From NCBI RefSeq assembly GCF_013177675.1, contig NZ_CP042652.1, positions 1,984,001 through 2,048,000 of the forward strand: a DNA stretch of 64,000 nt, written 5' to 3'. The position numbers and the translations under genes are program-made. Origin of the DNA: Arcobacter acticola (lineage in GTDB: Bacteria; Campylobacterota; Campylobacteria; Campylobacterales; Arcobacteraceae). Numbering within the stretch: position 1 is the stretch's first letter; each line of letters starts with the position of its first letter. The notes below the pieces were generated by a model, which was given only the letters and a program-made list of their open reading frames with translations, was not told the DNA's origin and made no database searches. Positions 20,802-30,021 of the stretch are shown here, piece by piece.

Positions 20802-21921
20802 TTACTCCCCCAACAAAATACCATAAAAATCAAGCTGCATAACTAATACTTGGGTGTTTAAAAAAGTTAGATACTTTTTGAGTATCTTTTATTAAATTAT
20901 CCATATAATTCTCAGTATTTTCTCTAAGTTCTGTAAGATTTGTCGGTATTCTATTTTTATTTGCATTTCTCTTATAATCTTGATTTAGATATTCATCTGG
21001 ATTATAATCTGGTGAATATGGCGGAAGATAAAAAATAGCTATTCTATTTTTATGTTTCTCTATCCAAGCAGTTACAAGTTTTGCATGATGTACACGAAGA
21101 TTATCAACTATCATATATACTTTTTTCTCACTCGATTCAATTACTTTTTGTAAAAAATCTATAAACTTCTCTACATTTACACTTTCATCATAAAGAGCAA
21201 ACATTGTTTTACCTGTATTAGTTATTGCACTAATCATATTTATTTTAAACTTTCTTGCTGGATGTTTTAGTACAGGTTTATTTTTACTTCCTATTGGTGC
21301 ATATCCTTTTAGATTAGTAGGTAATGATACACATGCAGTTTCATCAGCCCACCAAATATCTGCACCATCAGCTTTAGCTTGTATTTTTATCTTTGGATAC
21401 TCTTCTTCTAACCAAGCTTTTGTTTTCTCATCTTTCCTTTCATATGCCCTTTTGATTGGCTTTTTACTTGTAAACTTCCACTTTTTTAAATAATCCCCAA
21501 CTGTTGAGATAGGCAATTCTTCTCCTATCTCTTGTTTTATTAGTTGTCTTACAGCTTCTCTTGTCCAAAGAGCAAATTTAAATTGTAGTTGTTGCGGATT
21601 TTTATCAATAATAAGTTTGATAATATGATACTCTTGATCTTTAGTTAGTTTTGCGCCAGTCCCTTTTTTTACACCTCTATCTTTTATCTTTAAAGCTTTC
21701 ACTCCACCATCATTATATAATTTCTTCCAAGCATACACTACCCCTTGAGTTATATCTAATATTTCCATTATCTCTTTTACTGGCAATTCCCGTTGAAATA
21801 ATTTTGCAGCTATATTCCTTTTCTCTTGTTGTTGCTCTGTTGTTAATTTTCTTGCATCTATTCTTTCATTTTTCATACTCAAATTATATCATAATATTAC
21901 TGTATTTTATCGGTGGAGTAA
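20802..21921 (-). mobile_element. IS630-family insertion sequence, copy 2
   Basis: 1120 bp with the same ends as copy 1 and TA duplications at 20800-20801 and 21922-21923. The intact paralogue downstream shows the empty site directly, which fixes the boundaries. Same orientation as copy 1, so the two copies are direct repeats about 5.35 kb apart. Confidence 0.95.
20830..21882 (-). CDS. IS630-family transposase (copy 2)
   Basis: 350 aa, identical in sequence to the transposase at 15478-16530, with the same DDE residues (Asp180, Asp260, Glu297). Antisense to the host kinase gene. Confidence 0.95.
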   Translation of the reverse strand: MSMKNERIDARKLTTEQQQEKRNIAAKLFQRELPVKEIMEILDITQGVVYAWKKLYNDGGVKALKIKDRGVKKGTGAKLTKDQEYHIIKLIIDKNPQQLQFKFALWTREAVRQLIKQEIGEELPISTVGDYLKKWKFTSKKPIKRAYERKDEKTKAWLEEEYPKIKIQAKADGADIWWADETACVSLPTNLKGYAPIGSKNKPVLKHPARKFKINMISAITNTGKTMFALYDESVNVEKFIDFLQKVIESSEKKVYMIVDNLRVHHAKLVTAWIEKHKNRIAIFYLPPYSPDYNPDEYLNQDYKRNANKNRIPTNLTELRENTENYMDNLIKDTQKVSNFFKHPSISYAA

Positions 21922-22830
21922 TAAGAAGTGATAAAACTATTTTTCCTGGTTTAATTGCTGTAAAAACAATTCAAATAGAAAATAAAATTCATACTATTAT
22001 TACTATAGTTGATTTAACTCAAATAAAACTTCAAGATAAATTCCTTCAACAACAAGCAAAACTAGCACAAATGGGTGAACTTCTAAGTATGATAGCACAT
22101 CAGTGGAGACAGCCTTTAACAGCTATTAGTGCTGCAAGTGAAAATCTAAAATTAAAAACACTATTAAATAAAATAGATAATAATACTATTCATACAGCAA
22201 CAAATGATATCAATAAATACACAAGCTATTTAAGTAATACAATAAATGATTTTAAAAATTTTTATAAAACAAATAAATCAAAAGAATTGACAAATTTAAA
22301 TGAAATGGCGGAAAAATCATTAAATATTATTGAAGATTCTATAACATTTAGAAATATAAGAATCATTAAAAATTTGAAGTCAACTTCATCAATTGAAACT
22401 TTTATGAGTGAAGTAACACAAGTTATTTTAACTCTTTTACAAAATGCAGAAGATATCCTTTTAGATAAACAAACGCAAAATCCATATATAAAAATAAACA
22501 CCTTTGAAAATGAAAAACATCTGTATCTTCAAGTAATTGATAATGGTGGAGGAATTCCCCAAGATATAATAGATAAGATTTTTGATCCTTATTTTTCAAC
22601 TAAACATGAAAAAAATGGTACAGGGTTAGGATTATATTTCGCAAAAAGTATTATAGAAAATAATTGCGATGCTTTATTAACAGTAGAAAATAATCAAGAT
22701 GAAGCTATTTTTACAATAAGATTTAAAAAAGAATAATCTTTTTATTATTAATTAAGTAAAAAAATATTGTTAACCAACTTTTTATATACTAGGTGTTATC
22801 ATATCTAAAACATGATGTAAAGGATTATAT

Positions 22831-24822
22831 TTGAGATTATTAATTTTATTAATAATAACACTTAATATATTTGCGCAAGAACTAGGAAATTATATTGGGC
22901 CTACGCTATCTCAATTAAATTATCTTAACAATAAAAAAGAACTAAAATTATGTATTGGCCCTGATTCTATGCCCTTTGAAGATTTTGGAGAAAATGGCGA
23001 ATATATTGGACTTACATCAGACTATTATAAAATATTTTCTAAAAATCTAAATATCCCAATCAATGTTGTACCTGTTAAAACATGGAAAGAATCTATAGAC
23101 TTAGCAAAAGATAGAACATGCGATATTATATCAGCTATGCAGACAGAAGAAAGAAAACAATTTCTAAATTTTACAAGTCCTTATTTAATTACACCTGTAG
23201 TAATTGCTACAAATAATGATAAACCTTTTATTTCAGATTTCAAAGATTTAACAAATGAAAAAATAGGTGTACCTAAAAGTTATGCTTATGTTGAAGAACT
23301 AAAAAAAATCTATCCTAATATAAATTATGTTGAAGTACCAACAATAAAAGATGGTTTAAAAAAAGTTATAGATGGTGAATTATATGGACAAGTTGGAACC
23401 TTAGCTAGTATTGGATATTTTTTTATCACAGATTTTATAGGTTCTCTTAAAATTGCAGAGAAAACAGATAAAGTAAATTTAGAATTAGGAATAGGAGTTA
23501 GAAATGATGACCCTATACTTTTTGATATCTTACAAAATCAAGTAGAAAATATTGATGAATCTTTTCATAACAAAGTACTGAACAACTGGATAAATATTAA
23601 ATATAATACTTCTATTGATTATACTTTAGTTTATCAAATCCTATTTCTAGTATTTATTTTGGCATGTTTTTTTATATATAAACAATTACTTCTAAATAAA
23701 TATAATAAAAAATTAATAAAAGATGTTGAAGAAAAAACAAAAGATTATAAAATCAAAAATGAAGAACTAATTAATTCAAATCAGAATTTTTTTGATTTAT
23801 TAAATACAGCCATTGAAGCCATTGTAATATTTGATGATAGTAATACTCTTGTTAAGTTAAATAAATCAGGGAAAATCATGTTCAATTATTATTTTGATGA
23901 AGAATCTACAAGTAAAAAAATATCTGATTTTATACCAGATAATTTCCTGTTTGAAGTGAATATTAAACTAAAAGATGAAATATTTGAGCCCTTTGAAATA
24001 AACCTACTAAGAAGCGATAAAACTATTTTTCCAGCTTTAATTTCAGGAAAAACTATTTTAATAGAAAATAAAATTCATACTATTTTATCTGTTGTAGATT
24101 TAACTCAAATTAAACTTCAAAATGAATTTATTCAACAACAAGCAAAACTGGCACAAATGGGTGAACTTCTAAGTATGATTGCACATCAATGGCGGCAACC
24201 ATTAACTGCCATCAGTGCTGCGAGTGAAAACTTAAAATTAAAATTAATTTTAAATCAAGTGGACAATGAATTAATACAAGATACTACAGAAGATATAAAT
24301 AAATACACAAAATATTTAAGTAATACAATAAACGATTTTAAAAATTTTTATAAAACAAATAAATCACGGGAAACAACAAATTTAAATGAAATGGCGGAAA
24401 AATCATTAAATATTATTGAAGATTCCATAACATATAAAAATATAAAAATTATTAAAAACTTTAATTCAAGATCAGATATTAAAACTTATATGAACGAAGT
24501 AACACAAGTTATTTTAACTCTTTTACAAAATGCAGAAGATATTCTTTTGGAAAAACAAACGCAAAATCCATATATAAAAATAAATACCTTTGAAGATGAT
24601 GAATATTTATATTTACAAGTAATTGATAACGGTGGAGGAATTCCCCAAGATATATTAGATAAAATTTTTGATCCTTATTTTTCAACTAAACATGAAAAAA
24701 ACGGTTCAGGATTGGGATTATATTTTGCAAAAAGTATTATAGAAAATAATTGCGATGCTTTATTAACAGTAGAAAATAATCAAGATGAAGCTGTTTTTAC
24801 AATAAGATTTAAAAAAGAATAA
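22831..24822 (+). CDS. SBP_bac_3 sensor histidine kinase
   Basis: 663 aa, intact. TTG start at 22831 with AAAGGA six bases upstream. Signal peptide, one SBP_bac_3 domain (about 35-265: LCIGPDSMPFEDF ... GELYGQVGTLASIGYF), a transmembrane helix (about 272-292), a short coiled coil, a PAS-like domain (about 325-430), the histidine motif MIAHQWRQPLTAIS (His about 454) and HATPase_c motifs LLQNAEDI, DNGGGIP, GSGLGLYF. Senses a small periplasmic solute and signals to an unidentified regulator; no response regulator lies beside it. The C-terminal half is almost the same as that of the split kinase upstream, evidence of duplication with sensor exchange. Confidence 0.92.
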   Translation: MRLLILLIITLNIFAQELGNYIGPTLSQLNYLNNKKELKLCIGPDSMPFEDFGENGEYIGLTSDYYKIFSKNLNIPINVVPVKTWKESIDLAKDRTCDIISAMQTEERKQFLNFTSPYLITPVVIATNNDKPFISDFKDLTNEKIGVPKSYAYVEELKKIYPNINYVEVPTIKDGLKKVIDGELYGQVGTLASIGYFFITDFIGSLKIAEKTDKVNLELGIGVRNDDPILFDILQNQVENIDESFHNKVLNNWINIKYNTSIDYTLVYQILFLVFILACFFIYKQLLLNKYNKKLIKDVEEKTKDYKIKNEELINSNQNFFDLLNTAIEAIVIFDDSNTLVKLNKSGKIMFNYYFDEESTSKKISDFIPDNFLFEVNIKLKDEIFEPFEINLLRSDKTIFPALISGKTILIENKIHTILSVVDLTQIKLQNEFIQQQAKLAQMGELLSMIAHQWRQPLTAISAASENLKLKLILNQVDNELIQDTTEDINKYTKYLSNTINDFKNFYKTNKSRETTNLNEMAEKSLNIIEDSITYKNIKIIKNFNSRSDIKTYMNEVTQVILTLLQNAEDILLEKQTQNPYIKINTFEDDEYLYLQVIDNGGGIPQDILDKIFDPYFSTKHEKNGSGLGLYFAKSIIENNCDALLTVENNQDEAVFTIRFKKE

Positions 24823-24901
24823 ATTTTTATTTTAATAAATTTATCAAATAAAAGTATTGCTTCGTTATAATTTGACTTTAAAAATATAAATAAGGATAAT
24901 T

Positions 24902-25411
24902 ATGGCAAAAATAGGAATATTAGTTGCTAGTTCTAATAACAATCAAAAATTAGGATTAAAACTTAAAGAGTTAGCACTAGGTCAAAATTGTGAAGTAGAA
25001 TTAATAAATTTAGTTGATTTAAGATTACCTCTTTATAGTACAGTTGAAGAGCAAGAAAATGGAATTCCTGAATCTGCTTTGGATTTAGCTACAAAAATAT
25101 TAGAACTAAAAGCTTTTATTATTGTTGCTCCTGAATACAATGGTGTTATGCCTCCTGTACTTAATAATGCAATGGCGTGGACTTCTAGAGCTACAAAAGA
25201 CTGGAGAGATGCTTTTAATGAAAAAATTGTAGCCCTTGCTACTCACAGTGGTGGTGGTGGAGCAAAAGGTCTTCAAGCTATGAGAATTCAATTTCAACAT
25301 TTAGGTGCAAATATTCTTGCAAGAGAAATTTTAACTACTTATGAAAAACCTTTAAACGAAGAAACTGCAATTGCTATGATAAATACACTTGCAAAACTAT
25401 CTGAAGCTTAA
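24902..25411 (+). CDS. NADPH-dependent FMN reductase
   Basis: 169 aa flavodoxin-like fold. Phosphate-binding loop region ASSNNNQKLG (about 9-18) and the family motif PEYNGVMPPVLNNAMAW (about 77-93). Members reduce FMN or azo/quinone substrates with NAD(P)H in the cytoplasm. Start ATG after AAGGATAATT. Stands alone between a kinase and the PhoH-type gene. Confidence 0.88.
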   Translation: MAKIGILVASSNNNQKLGLKLKELALGQNCEVELINLVDLRLPLYSTVEEQENGIPESALDLATKILELKAFIIVAPEYNGVMPPVLNNAMAWTSRATKDWRDAFNEKIVALATHSGGGGAKGLQAMRIQFQHLGANILAREILTTYEKPLNEETAIAMINTLAKLSEA

Positions 25412-25491
25412 GAGAAATCTTAAGCTTTAAAATCTATTTTTTACACAATTTTGTCTCTCAAATGTAATTTATTTTATGCTAAAATTTTCTT

Positions 25492-26868
25492 ATGAAAGAA
25501 AAAGTATATGTCCTAGACACAAATATCATCTTACAAAATCTTCAAAATCTCTACAAAATTTCAGACAATAAAACTAACCATATAGTAATCCCAGAGACAG
25601 TTCTTCTTGAATTAGAGGATAAAAAGAAACTGACTAGTGAACTAGGATTTTATTCAAGAGATTTTGCAAGATTATTAGCAAAGATGAAAATAAAAGAGGT
25701 TGATTATAAACTTGGCTTTAAAGTTGTGAAACTTTTTAATGATGAGATTAATATTGATATTATTTCAAAAGATAAATATGACACTGTAATTGAGCAAATA
25801 CATATTTCTGAATCAAATGATAAAAGAATCATAGAAGTTGCTTCAATAGCCCAAGAGTATTACAAAGGCTGCCAAACAATCTTTTTATCCCTTGATGTAT
25901 ATGCAAGGACATTTGCACTATTTAAAAGCATCAAAACAGAAACATTGCATGATGATAAATCAACAGTTCCAAAGTTTAATTTTGTAAAAAGTATGGAATT
26001 GGATTCATCTTTATTTAATAGTTTGGAAAATAAAGATATTAGTCTAATAGATAAGGAATATGAGCCTGAGAACTTTGCTTATAGTTTTGAAAGCAAAGAT
26101 GGAAATACTGAATATGCACTTATTATTAATGGGAAAATTGATGTTCTAAAAGAGAATGATTTTAAATCATTAAATGTAAAACCTGTAAATTTAAAACAAA
26201 AACTATTTACAAAAGCAATATTGTCAAATATGTATGAGCTTTTAGTTATTGATGCAAAAGCAGGAAGCGGAAAAACTTTAATGTCAGTGGTAAGTTCAAT
26301 GAGACTTATAGATCTAGGACTATATGACAAAATAGTATATGTTAGAAATTCTATTGAATCCCTTGATAAAGGTGCTGATATTGGATATTTAGCAGGGAAT
26401 GATGAAAAATTTAGAATCTATAATATGGCTTTACAAGATACCTTAGAGTTTATTGCAAAAAAACATCTTAAAAAAAGTGAAAATAAAGAAAATCAAGAAT
26501 CAATAGAATCAAAAATTAGTGAATTACAATCAAGATATTGTATTGAAACTTTATGGCCAGGTGAAGCTAGAGGAAGAACACTAAGTAGTGCTATTGTTAT
26601 TATGGATGAGTGGCAAAACTCAAGTGAAAAAACAACACAGTTAATACTTTCAAGATTAGATGAATCTTGTATGGCTATTGTAATTGGCTCAAATAGACAA
26701 ATAGATAACTTATACTTGAATAAGTATAATAATGGTCTTACAACCCTCTTAAAACAAACAAATGTGCTACATCCTGAGCTTAAAATGTTTGCAATAGAAT
26801 TAGAAAAAGCAGTTCGTGGTAAATTTGCTCAGTTTACTGAAAGAATTTTTGAAAATAGAAAAGATTGA
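25492..26868 (+). CDS. PIN-PhoH fusion ATPase/ribonuclease
   Basis: 458 aa. N-terminal PIN domain with VLDTNIIL (Asp9) and acidic residues consistent with a metal-dependent RNase, then a PhoH-like ATPase with Walker A IDAKAGSGKTLMS (about 251-263) and Walker B SAIVIMDEWQN (about 365). This PIN-PhoH layout is common (PhoH2-type) and known examples act as RNA helicase/RNase. An 8-bp hairpin terminator follows at 26891. Confidence 0.9.
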   Translation: MKEKVYVLDTNIILQNLQNLYKISDNKTNHIVIPETVLLELEDKKKLTSELGFYSRDFARLLAKMKIKEVDYKLGFKVVKLFNDEINIDIISKDKYDTVIEQIHISESNDKRIIEVASIAQEYYKGCQTIFLSLDVYARTFALFKSIKTETLHDDKSTVPKFNFVKSMELDSSLFNSLENKDISLIDKEYEPENFAYSFESKDGNTEYALIINGKIDVLKENDFKSLNVKPVNLKQKLFTKAILSNMYELLVIDAKAGSGKTLMSVVSSMRLIDLGLYDKIVYVRNSIESLDKGADIGYLAGNDEKFRIYNMALQDTLEFIAKKHLKKSENKENQESIESKISELQSRYCIETLWPGEARGRTLSSAIVIMDEWQNSSEKTTQLILSRLDESCMAIVIGSNRQIDNLYLNKYNNGLTTLLKQTNVLHPELKMFAIELEKAVRGKFAQFTERIFENRKD

Positions 26869-26890
26869 TAAAAATTAATTACTAATAAAA

Positions 26891-26915
26891 ATAGAACTTC
26901 TTAGTTCTATTTTTT
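26891..26915. terminator. Bidirectional terminator between phoH-like gene and FeoB-associated gene
   Basis: Stem ATAGAACT / AGTTCTAT with loop TCTT followed by TTTTT on the plus strand; the A-rich left flank gives a T run on the minus strand. It separates two convergent genes and overlaps the stop of the small minus-strand gene. Confidence 0.8.
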
Positions 26916-27026
26916 AGAAGAACACTTTCCTTCACTTCCACAGCCACAGCCACTTTTCCCAAATGTTTTTTTAAGAATAAAAAACAAAGCTAATAAAACA
27001 ATTGCATATATAAAATAGTCTTCCAT
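26907..27026 (-). CDS. FeoB-associated Cys-rich membrane microprotein
   Basis: 39 aa. One hydrophobic helix at residues 4-19 (FIYAIVLLALFFILKK) and a cysteine/glycine tail GCGCGSEGKC, the hallmark of the FeoB-associated Cys-rich membrane protein family, thought to assist ferrous iron uptake at the inner membrane. Start ATG 27026 with AAAGGA 6 bases upstream; an upstream in-frame ATG at 27032 overlaps that site and is less likely. No feoA or feoB is in the window, so the gene is an orphan here. A Fur-box-like sequence sits in its promoter (27044-27058). Confidence 0.8.
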   Translation of the reverse strand: MEDYFIYAIVLLALFFILKKTFGKSGCGCGSEGKCSSKK

Positions 27027-27043
27027 ATTCATCCTTTATTTAT

Positions 27044-27058
27044 TGATAATAATTATTA
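27044..27058 (-). promoter_or_regulatory. Candidate Fur box
   Basis: TGATAAT-A-ATTATTA fits the 7-1-7 Fur pattern (TGATAAT N ATTATCA) with one mismatch. It lies between a TATACT -10-like hexamer and the ribosome site of the FeoB-associated microprotein gene, where iron-loaded Fur would block transcription. AT-rich background makes chance matches possible. Confidence 0.45.
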
Positions 27059-27182
27059 GTATAATATACTCTTTGTAATTAATTAGAAATTAATTCACAT
27101 ATTACTTATAAATTAAGCGATAATAAAAACTAACAAAATTATAATATACAATAATATAAACAGAATATTAAAAGGAAATCAA

Positions 27183-28868
27183 ATACAAAATAGATTAATA
27201 AACGACACTATATACAATCATATAGAGTACACAAAACTTGAAGATAAGATTTTACAAACTAAAATAGTAAATAGATTACAATTTATAACACAAAATGCAC
27301 TGGCATACTTTTCATATCCATCAATTACAACTAAAAGATTTATTCACTCTTTAGGAACTATGCATTTGGCTTCTTTTATGTTTAAAAATGCCCTTTTAAA
27401 TGCTGATAAAAAAACAAAAAATGATTTTCTATCTTCCCTAAAAAGAGTTATAAAATTAATAATCAAAGAAGAGAGTATAAAAGTTACAATCGATGATATG
27501 GAGTATTTTGATAATAAAGCTTTATATCAATTCACAATTCCTACAAAATCAAAATCACAAAGAGCAGCATATTCTGTATTTCTTCAAACATTAAGAATCG
27601 TTGCCCTACTTCACGATGTTGGACATTTACCATTTTCACATCAAGTGGAATATGCTTTAAAAAAAGTATATAACAAAATAAAAGATAAAGAAGAAAATCA
27701 AGAATTACTTTGTGCAAAAGAGCTAAAATTCAAAGAAAATTATGAAAATATAACTAACAATAGTAAAGATGTATTACACGAAGCTATTGGAGAAAATCTA
27801 TTAAAACTTCTTTTTGATTATGAACTTGAAGAGTTAATAGTAAAAACCCATGAAAAAGAGTATATAAGGCTTATTAAAAGATTATGCATTTTAATTCTTG
27901 AAGAGCAAGTTTATGAAGGCTTTGATTTCAAAGTTTTACACAATTTTATAGATAGTACAGTTGATGCGGATAGGCTTGATTATATAAATAGAGATATGCT
28001 TGCAAGTGGCTATATAACAGGTCCAAATGACCATATAAGAATCACAAAACAAGCTGTTCTTGTACAAAAAAAAGAAAAGTTTTATTTGAGTTTCTTTGAT
28101 ATGAGTTTAATTGATATAGAGCATATGCTAGAGATGAGATTTAATCTTTATAAAAAAGTAATCTTTAATCATGGTATTGCAAAAACAGATACTTTACTTG
28201 AAAGTGTTGTTCAATATTTAGCTACTAAGTATTTTGAAAGTGTTGACATAAATGAAAAAATTTCAAATAATATTTCAATGTTGTGGAATTTCAAAAATAA
28301 AGACAATGTGGAAAAAGAGCTTGATATTATTTCTATGCTTGATGAAAACTGGTTAATTTCTTTATTTAAAACAAAATATTTTGAGATAAAAGATAAAGAA
28401 AACCCAACACAAGAAGATATAAAATATCAATATTGTTTTGAAGAGGTTTTATTTGGAAAAAGAAGATTTAGAAGTCCTTGGAAAAATCTAAATGAATTTT
28501 ATAAGGTATTAGATTTTACAACAGTTGAAAGATATAAATTTAGAGAGAGCTTTGGATATATAACTGATATTAGAGCAAAAAAACTTCAATTAGAATTAGA
28601 TAGATTTATCAAAAGATGGGAAGAAAAAGAGGATAATCTATATCTTTCTTATCAAATAGTTTCTTTTAAACTAGGAATTGCAAAAGAGTTTTATTTATAT
28701 GATGGAGAAGAATTAATAAATCTTGATGAAATCTCAACTTTAAGAAAAAGATTAAAATATTCTATGAGAAATACTGTTCCTTTTTATTTATATTCAAATA
28801 AAAAATATATAAATGAAGAGATGAAAATAGAATTAAGAAATATATTATTTGACATTTTTGGGGAATGA
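27183..28868 (+). CDS. HD-domain phosphohydrolase (dGTPase-like), start codon uncertain
   Basis: Metal-dependent HD phosphohydrolase, about 561 aa. HD motif HDVGHLPFSH, and ADRLDYINRDMLASG. The first ATG, at 27360, lies inside conserved sequence: the codons before it read NRLQFITQNALAYFSYPSITT-KRFIHSLGTMHL, the usual family start region. The frame is open back to NDTIYNHIEYTKLED at 27201, yet no ATG, GTG or TTG exists there. AAAAGGA followed by six bases leads to ATA at 27183, which I take as a possible non-standard start. A lost base near the start is the alternative. Members hydrolyse dNTPs or cyclic nucleotides; the substrate is unknown. Confidence 0.82.
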   Translation: MQNRLINDTIYNHIEYTKLEDKILQTKIVNRLQFITQNALAYFSYPSITTKRFIHSLGTMHLASFMFKNALLNADKKTKNDFLSSLKRVIKLIIKEESIKVTIDDMEYFDNKALYQFTIPTKSKSQRAAYSVFLQTLRIVALLHDVGHLPFSHQVEYALKKVYNKIKDKEENQELLCAKELKFKENYENITNNSKDVLHEAIGENLLKLLFDYELEELIVKTHEKEYIRLIKRLCILILEEQVYEGFDFKVLHNFIDSTVDADRLDYINRDMLASGYITGPNDHIRITKQAVLVQKKEKFYLSFFDMSLIDIEHMLEMRFNLYKKVIFNHGIAKTDTLLESVVQYLATKYFESVDINEKISNNISMLWNFKNKDNVEKELDIISMLDENWLISLFKTKYFEIKDKENPTQEDIKYQYCFEEVLFGKRRFRSPWKNLNEFYKVLDFTTVERYKFRESFGYITDIRAKKLQLELDRFIKRWEEKEDNLYLSYQIVSFKLGIAKEFYLYDGEELINLDEISTLRKRLKYSMRNTVPFYLYSNKKYINEEMKIELRNILFDIFGE

Positions 28869-28919
28869 AACAAATAGTTATTTCGCTAAAATAAAAAATA
28901 TCAATTCAAAGGACAGATT

Positions 28920-29558
28920 TTGGATTTAACAAGTTTAAGAGCGAAATATACAACAAAAGGTTTGGATATAAAAGATTTAAACCAAGATCCTTTTATGCAA
29001 TTTGAAACATGGTTTAATGAAGCTATAAATGCAAAATTAACAGAACCAAATGCTTTTTCTCTAGCAACCGTTGGAAGTGATATGATGCCAAGTATTAGAA
29101 CTGTATTACTAAAGATATTTGATGAAAAAGGTTTTGTTTTTTTTACAAATTATAAAAGTACAAAAGCAAAACAAATTGAAGAAAATCCAAAAGCTGCAGC
29201 TTTATTTGCATGGTTAGATTTAGAAAGACAAGTAAAAATTGAAGGAAGTATTGAAAAGATTTCTAGTACTGAATCTTTAAAATACTTTTTATCACGTCCA
29301 AAAGGCAGTCAAATAGGAGCTTGGGTTTCACACCAAAGTGAAGTTATAACTTCAAGAAGTTTACTAGAGCAAAAATTTGATGAGATTAAAAAAAAGTTTT
29401 TAAAAGGTGAAGTTCCTTTTCCATCTTTTTGGGGTGGATATGCAATAAAACCTATACGAATTGAGTTTTGGCAAGGTGGACAAGATAGACTTCATGATAG
29501 ATTTTTGTATGAACTTCAAAAAGATAATACTTGGACTATTTCAAGACTTGCTCCATAA
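28920..29558 (+). CDS. pdxH: Pyridoxamine 5'-phosphate oxidase
   Basis: 212 aa, normal length. FMN enzyme that oxidises PNP/PMP to pyridoxal 5'-phosphate. Typical motifs: DPFMQFETWFNEA, PSIRTVLLKIFDEKGFVFFTNY, SRPKGSQIGAWVSHQS and the C-terminal IEFWQGGQDRLHDR..Y (substrate-binding Arg/His). TTG start at 28920 with AAAGGA six bases upstream. Supplies PLP, needed by SelA among others. Confidence 0.96.
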   Translation: MDLTSLRAKYTTKGLDIKDLNQDPFMQFETWFNEAINAKLTEPNAFSLATVGSDMMPSIRTVLLKIFDEKGFVFFTNYKSTKAKQIEENPKAAALFAWLDLERQVKIEGSIEKISSTESLKYFLSRPKGSQIGAWVSHQSEVITSRSLLEQKFDEIKKKFLKGEVPFPSFWGGYAIKPIRIEFWQGGQDRLHDRFLYELQKDNTWTISRLAP

Positions 29559-29643
29559 GAATAAATATTACAAAATGAAATTTAATTTCGCTTTTTGATA
29601 TTTTTTAAGTAAAATAAACTTATAAAATATCAGGAGTTTTAAT

Positions 29644-30015
29644 ATGATATTAGGTAAATGCCCCTATTGTAAAGCAAATGTTGTAGCTATTAAAAGTACA
29701 GCAAATGGTAAAAAAGTAAATTTATACACTTGTGAAAATGCAAAAAAAGAGTACGATGATAGTGATCAGTTTGTCTTTACATCTGATTCAACTTGTACTT
29801 TTAGAGTATATTCAAATGTGTTTTTAAGATGGAATAAACGAAGTTTTTCTAAATATGAAATGAAAAAACTTTTAGAAGATGAACAAGTAATTATTAGACT
29901 TCATGGAAGACGTGGTACTTCTGAATACTTTAAATATGTCATAACAGATAAAGAGTATGGAGTTTCTATTTTATGGGATGAAGAAGTAGAGAACGAGAAA
30001 GAAACTTTCTCGTAA
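29644..30015 (+). CDS. Small zinc-ribbon protein, unknown role
   Basis: 123 aa. N-terminal GKCPYCKANVV and two further Cys (YTCENA, STCTFR) suggest a four-Cys zinc ribbon like those at the ends of topoisomerase I. The middle and C-terminus are unrecognised. Its last codons form half of a 9-bp hairpin (29993-30013) shared with the convergent parvulin gene. Confidence 0.75.
   Translation: MILGKCPYCKANVVAIKSTANGKKVNLYTCENAKKEYDDSDQFVFTSDSTCTFRVYSNVFLRWNKRSFSKYEMKKLLEDEQVIIRLHGRRGTSEYFKYVITDKEYGVSILWDEEVENEKETFS
29993..30013. terminator. Hairpin between convergent genes
   Basis: Stem ACGAGAAAG / CTTTCTCGT with loop AAA; it overlaps the last codons and stop of the zinc-ribbon gene. No strong T run, so termination may be weak or the structure may protect 3' ends. 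Confidence 0.5.
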
Positions 30016-30021
30016 TAAATA

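Larger units (their letters stand above)
19428..22736 (+). pseudogene. NMT1-sensor histidine kinase gene interrupted by IS630 copy 2
   Basis: 5' part 19428-20801: signal peptide, NMT1/THI5-like periplasmic binding domain (LHWKYQFEFAGFIAAREKGF, about 30-300), one transmembrane segment (about 340-360), a coiled region and a PAS-like domain. 3' part 21924-22736: dimerisation helix MIAHQWRQPLTA, and a HATPase_c domain with LLQNAEDI, DNGGGIP and GTGLGLYF. Removing the IS and one TA gives ATA AAT CTA TTA AGA AGT GAT AAA, which matches the intact paralogue at 24001 (NLLRSDKTIF). The intact protein would be about 728 aa. The kinase half is nearly the same as that of the next gene while the sensor is unrelated. 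As it stands the kinase is severed from its sensor. Confidence 0.9.
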
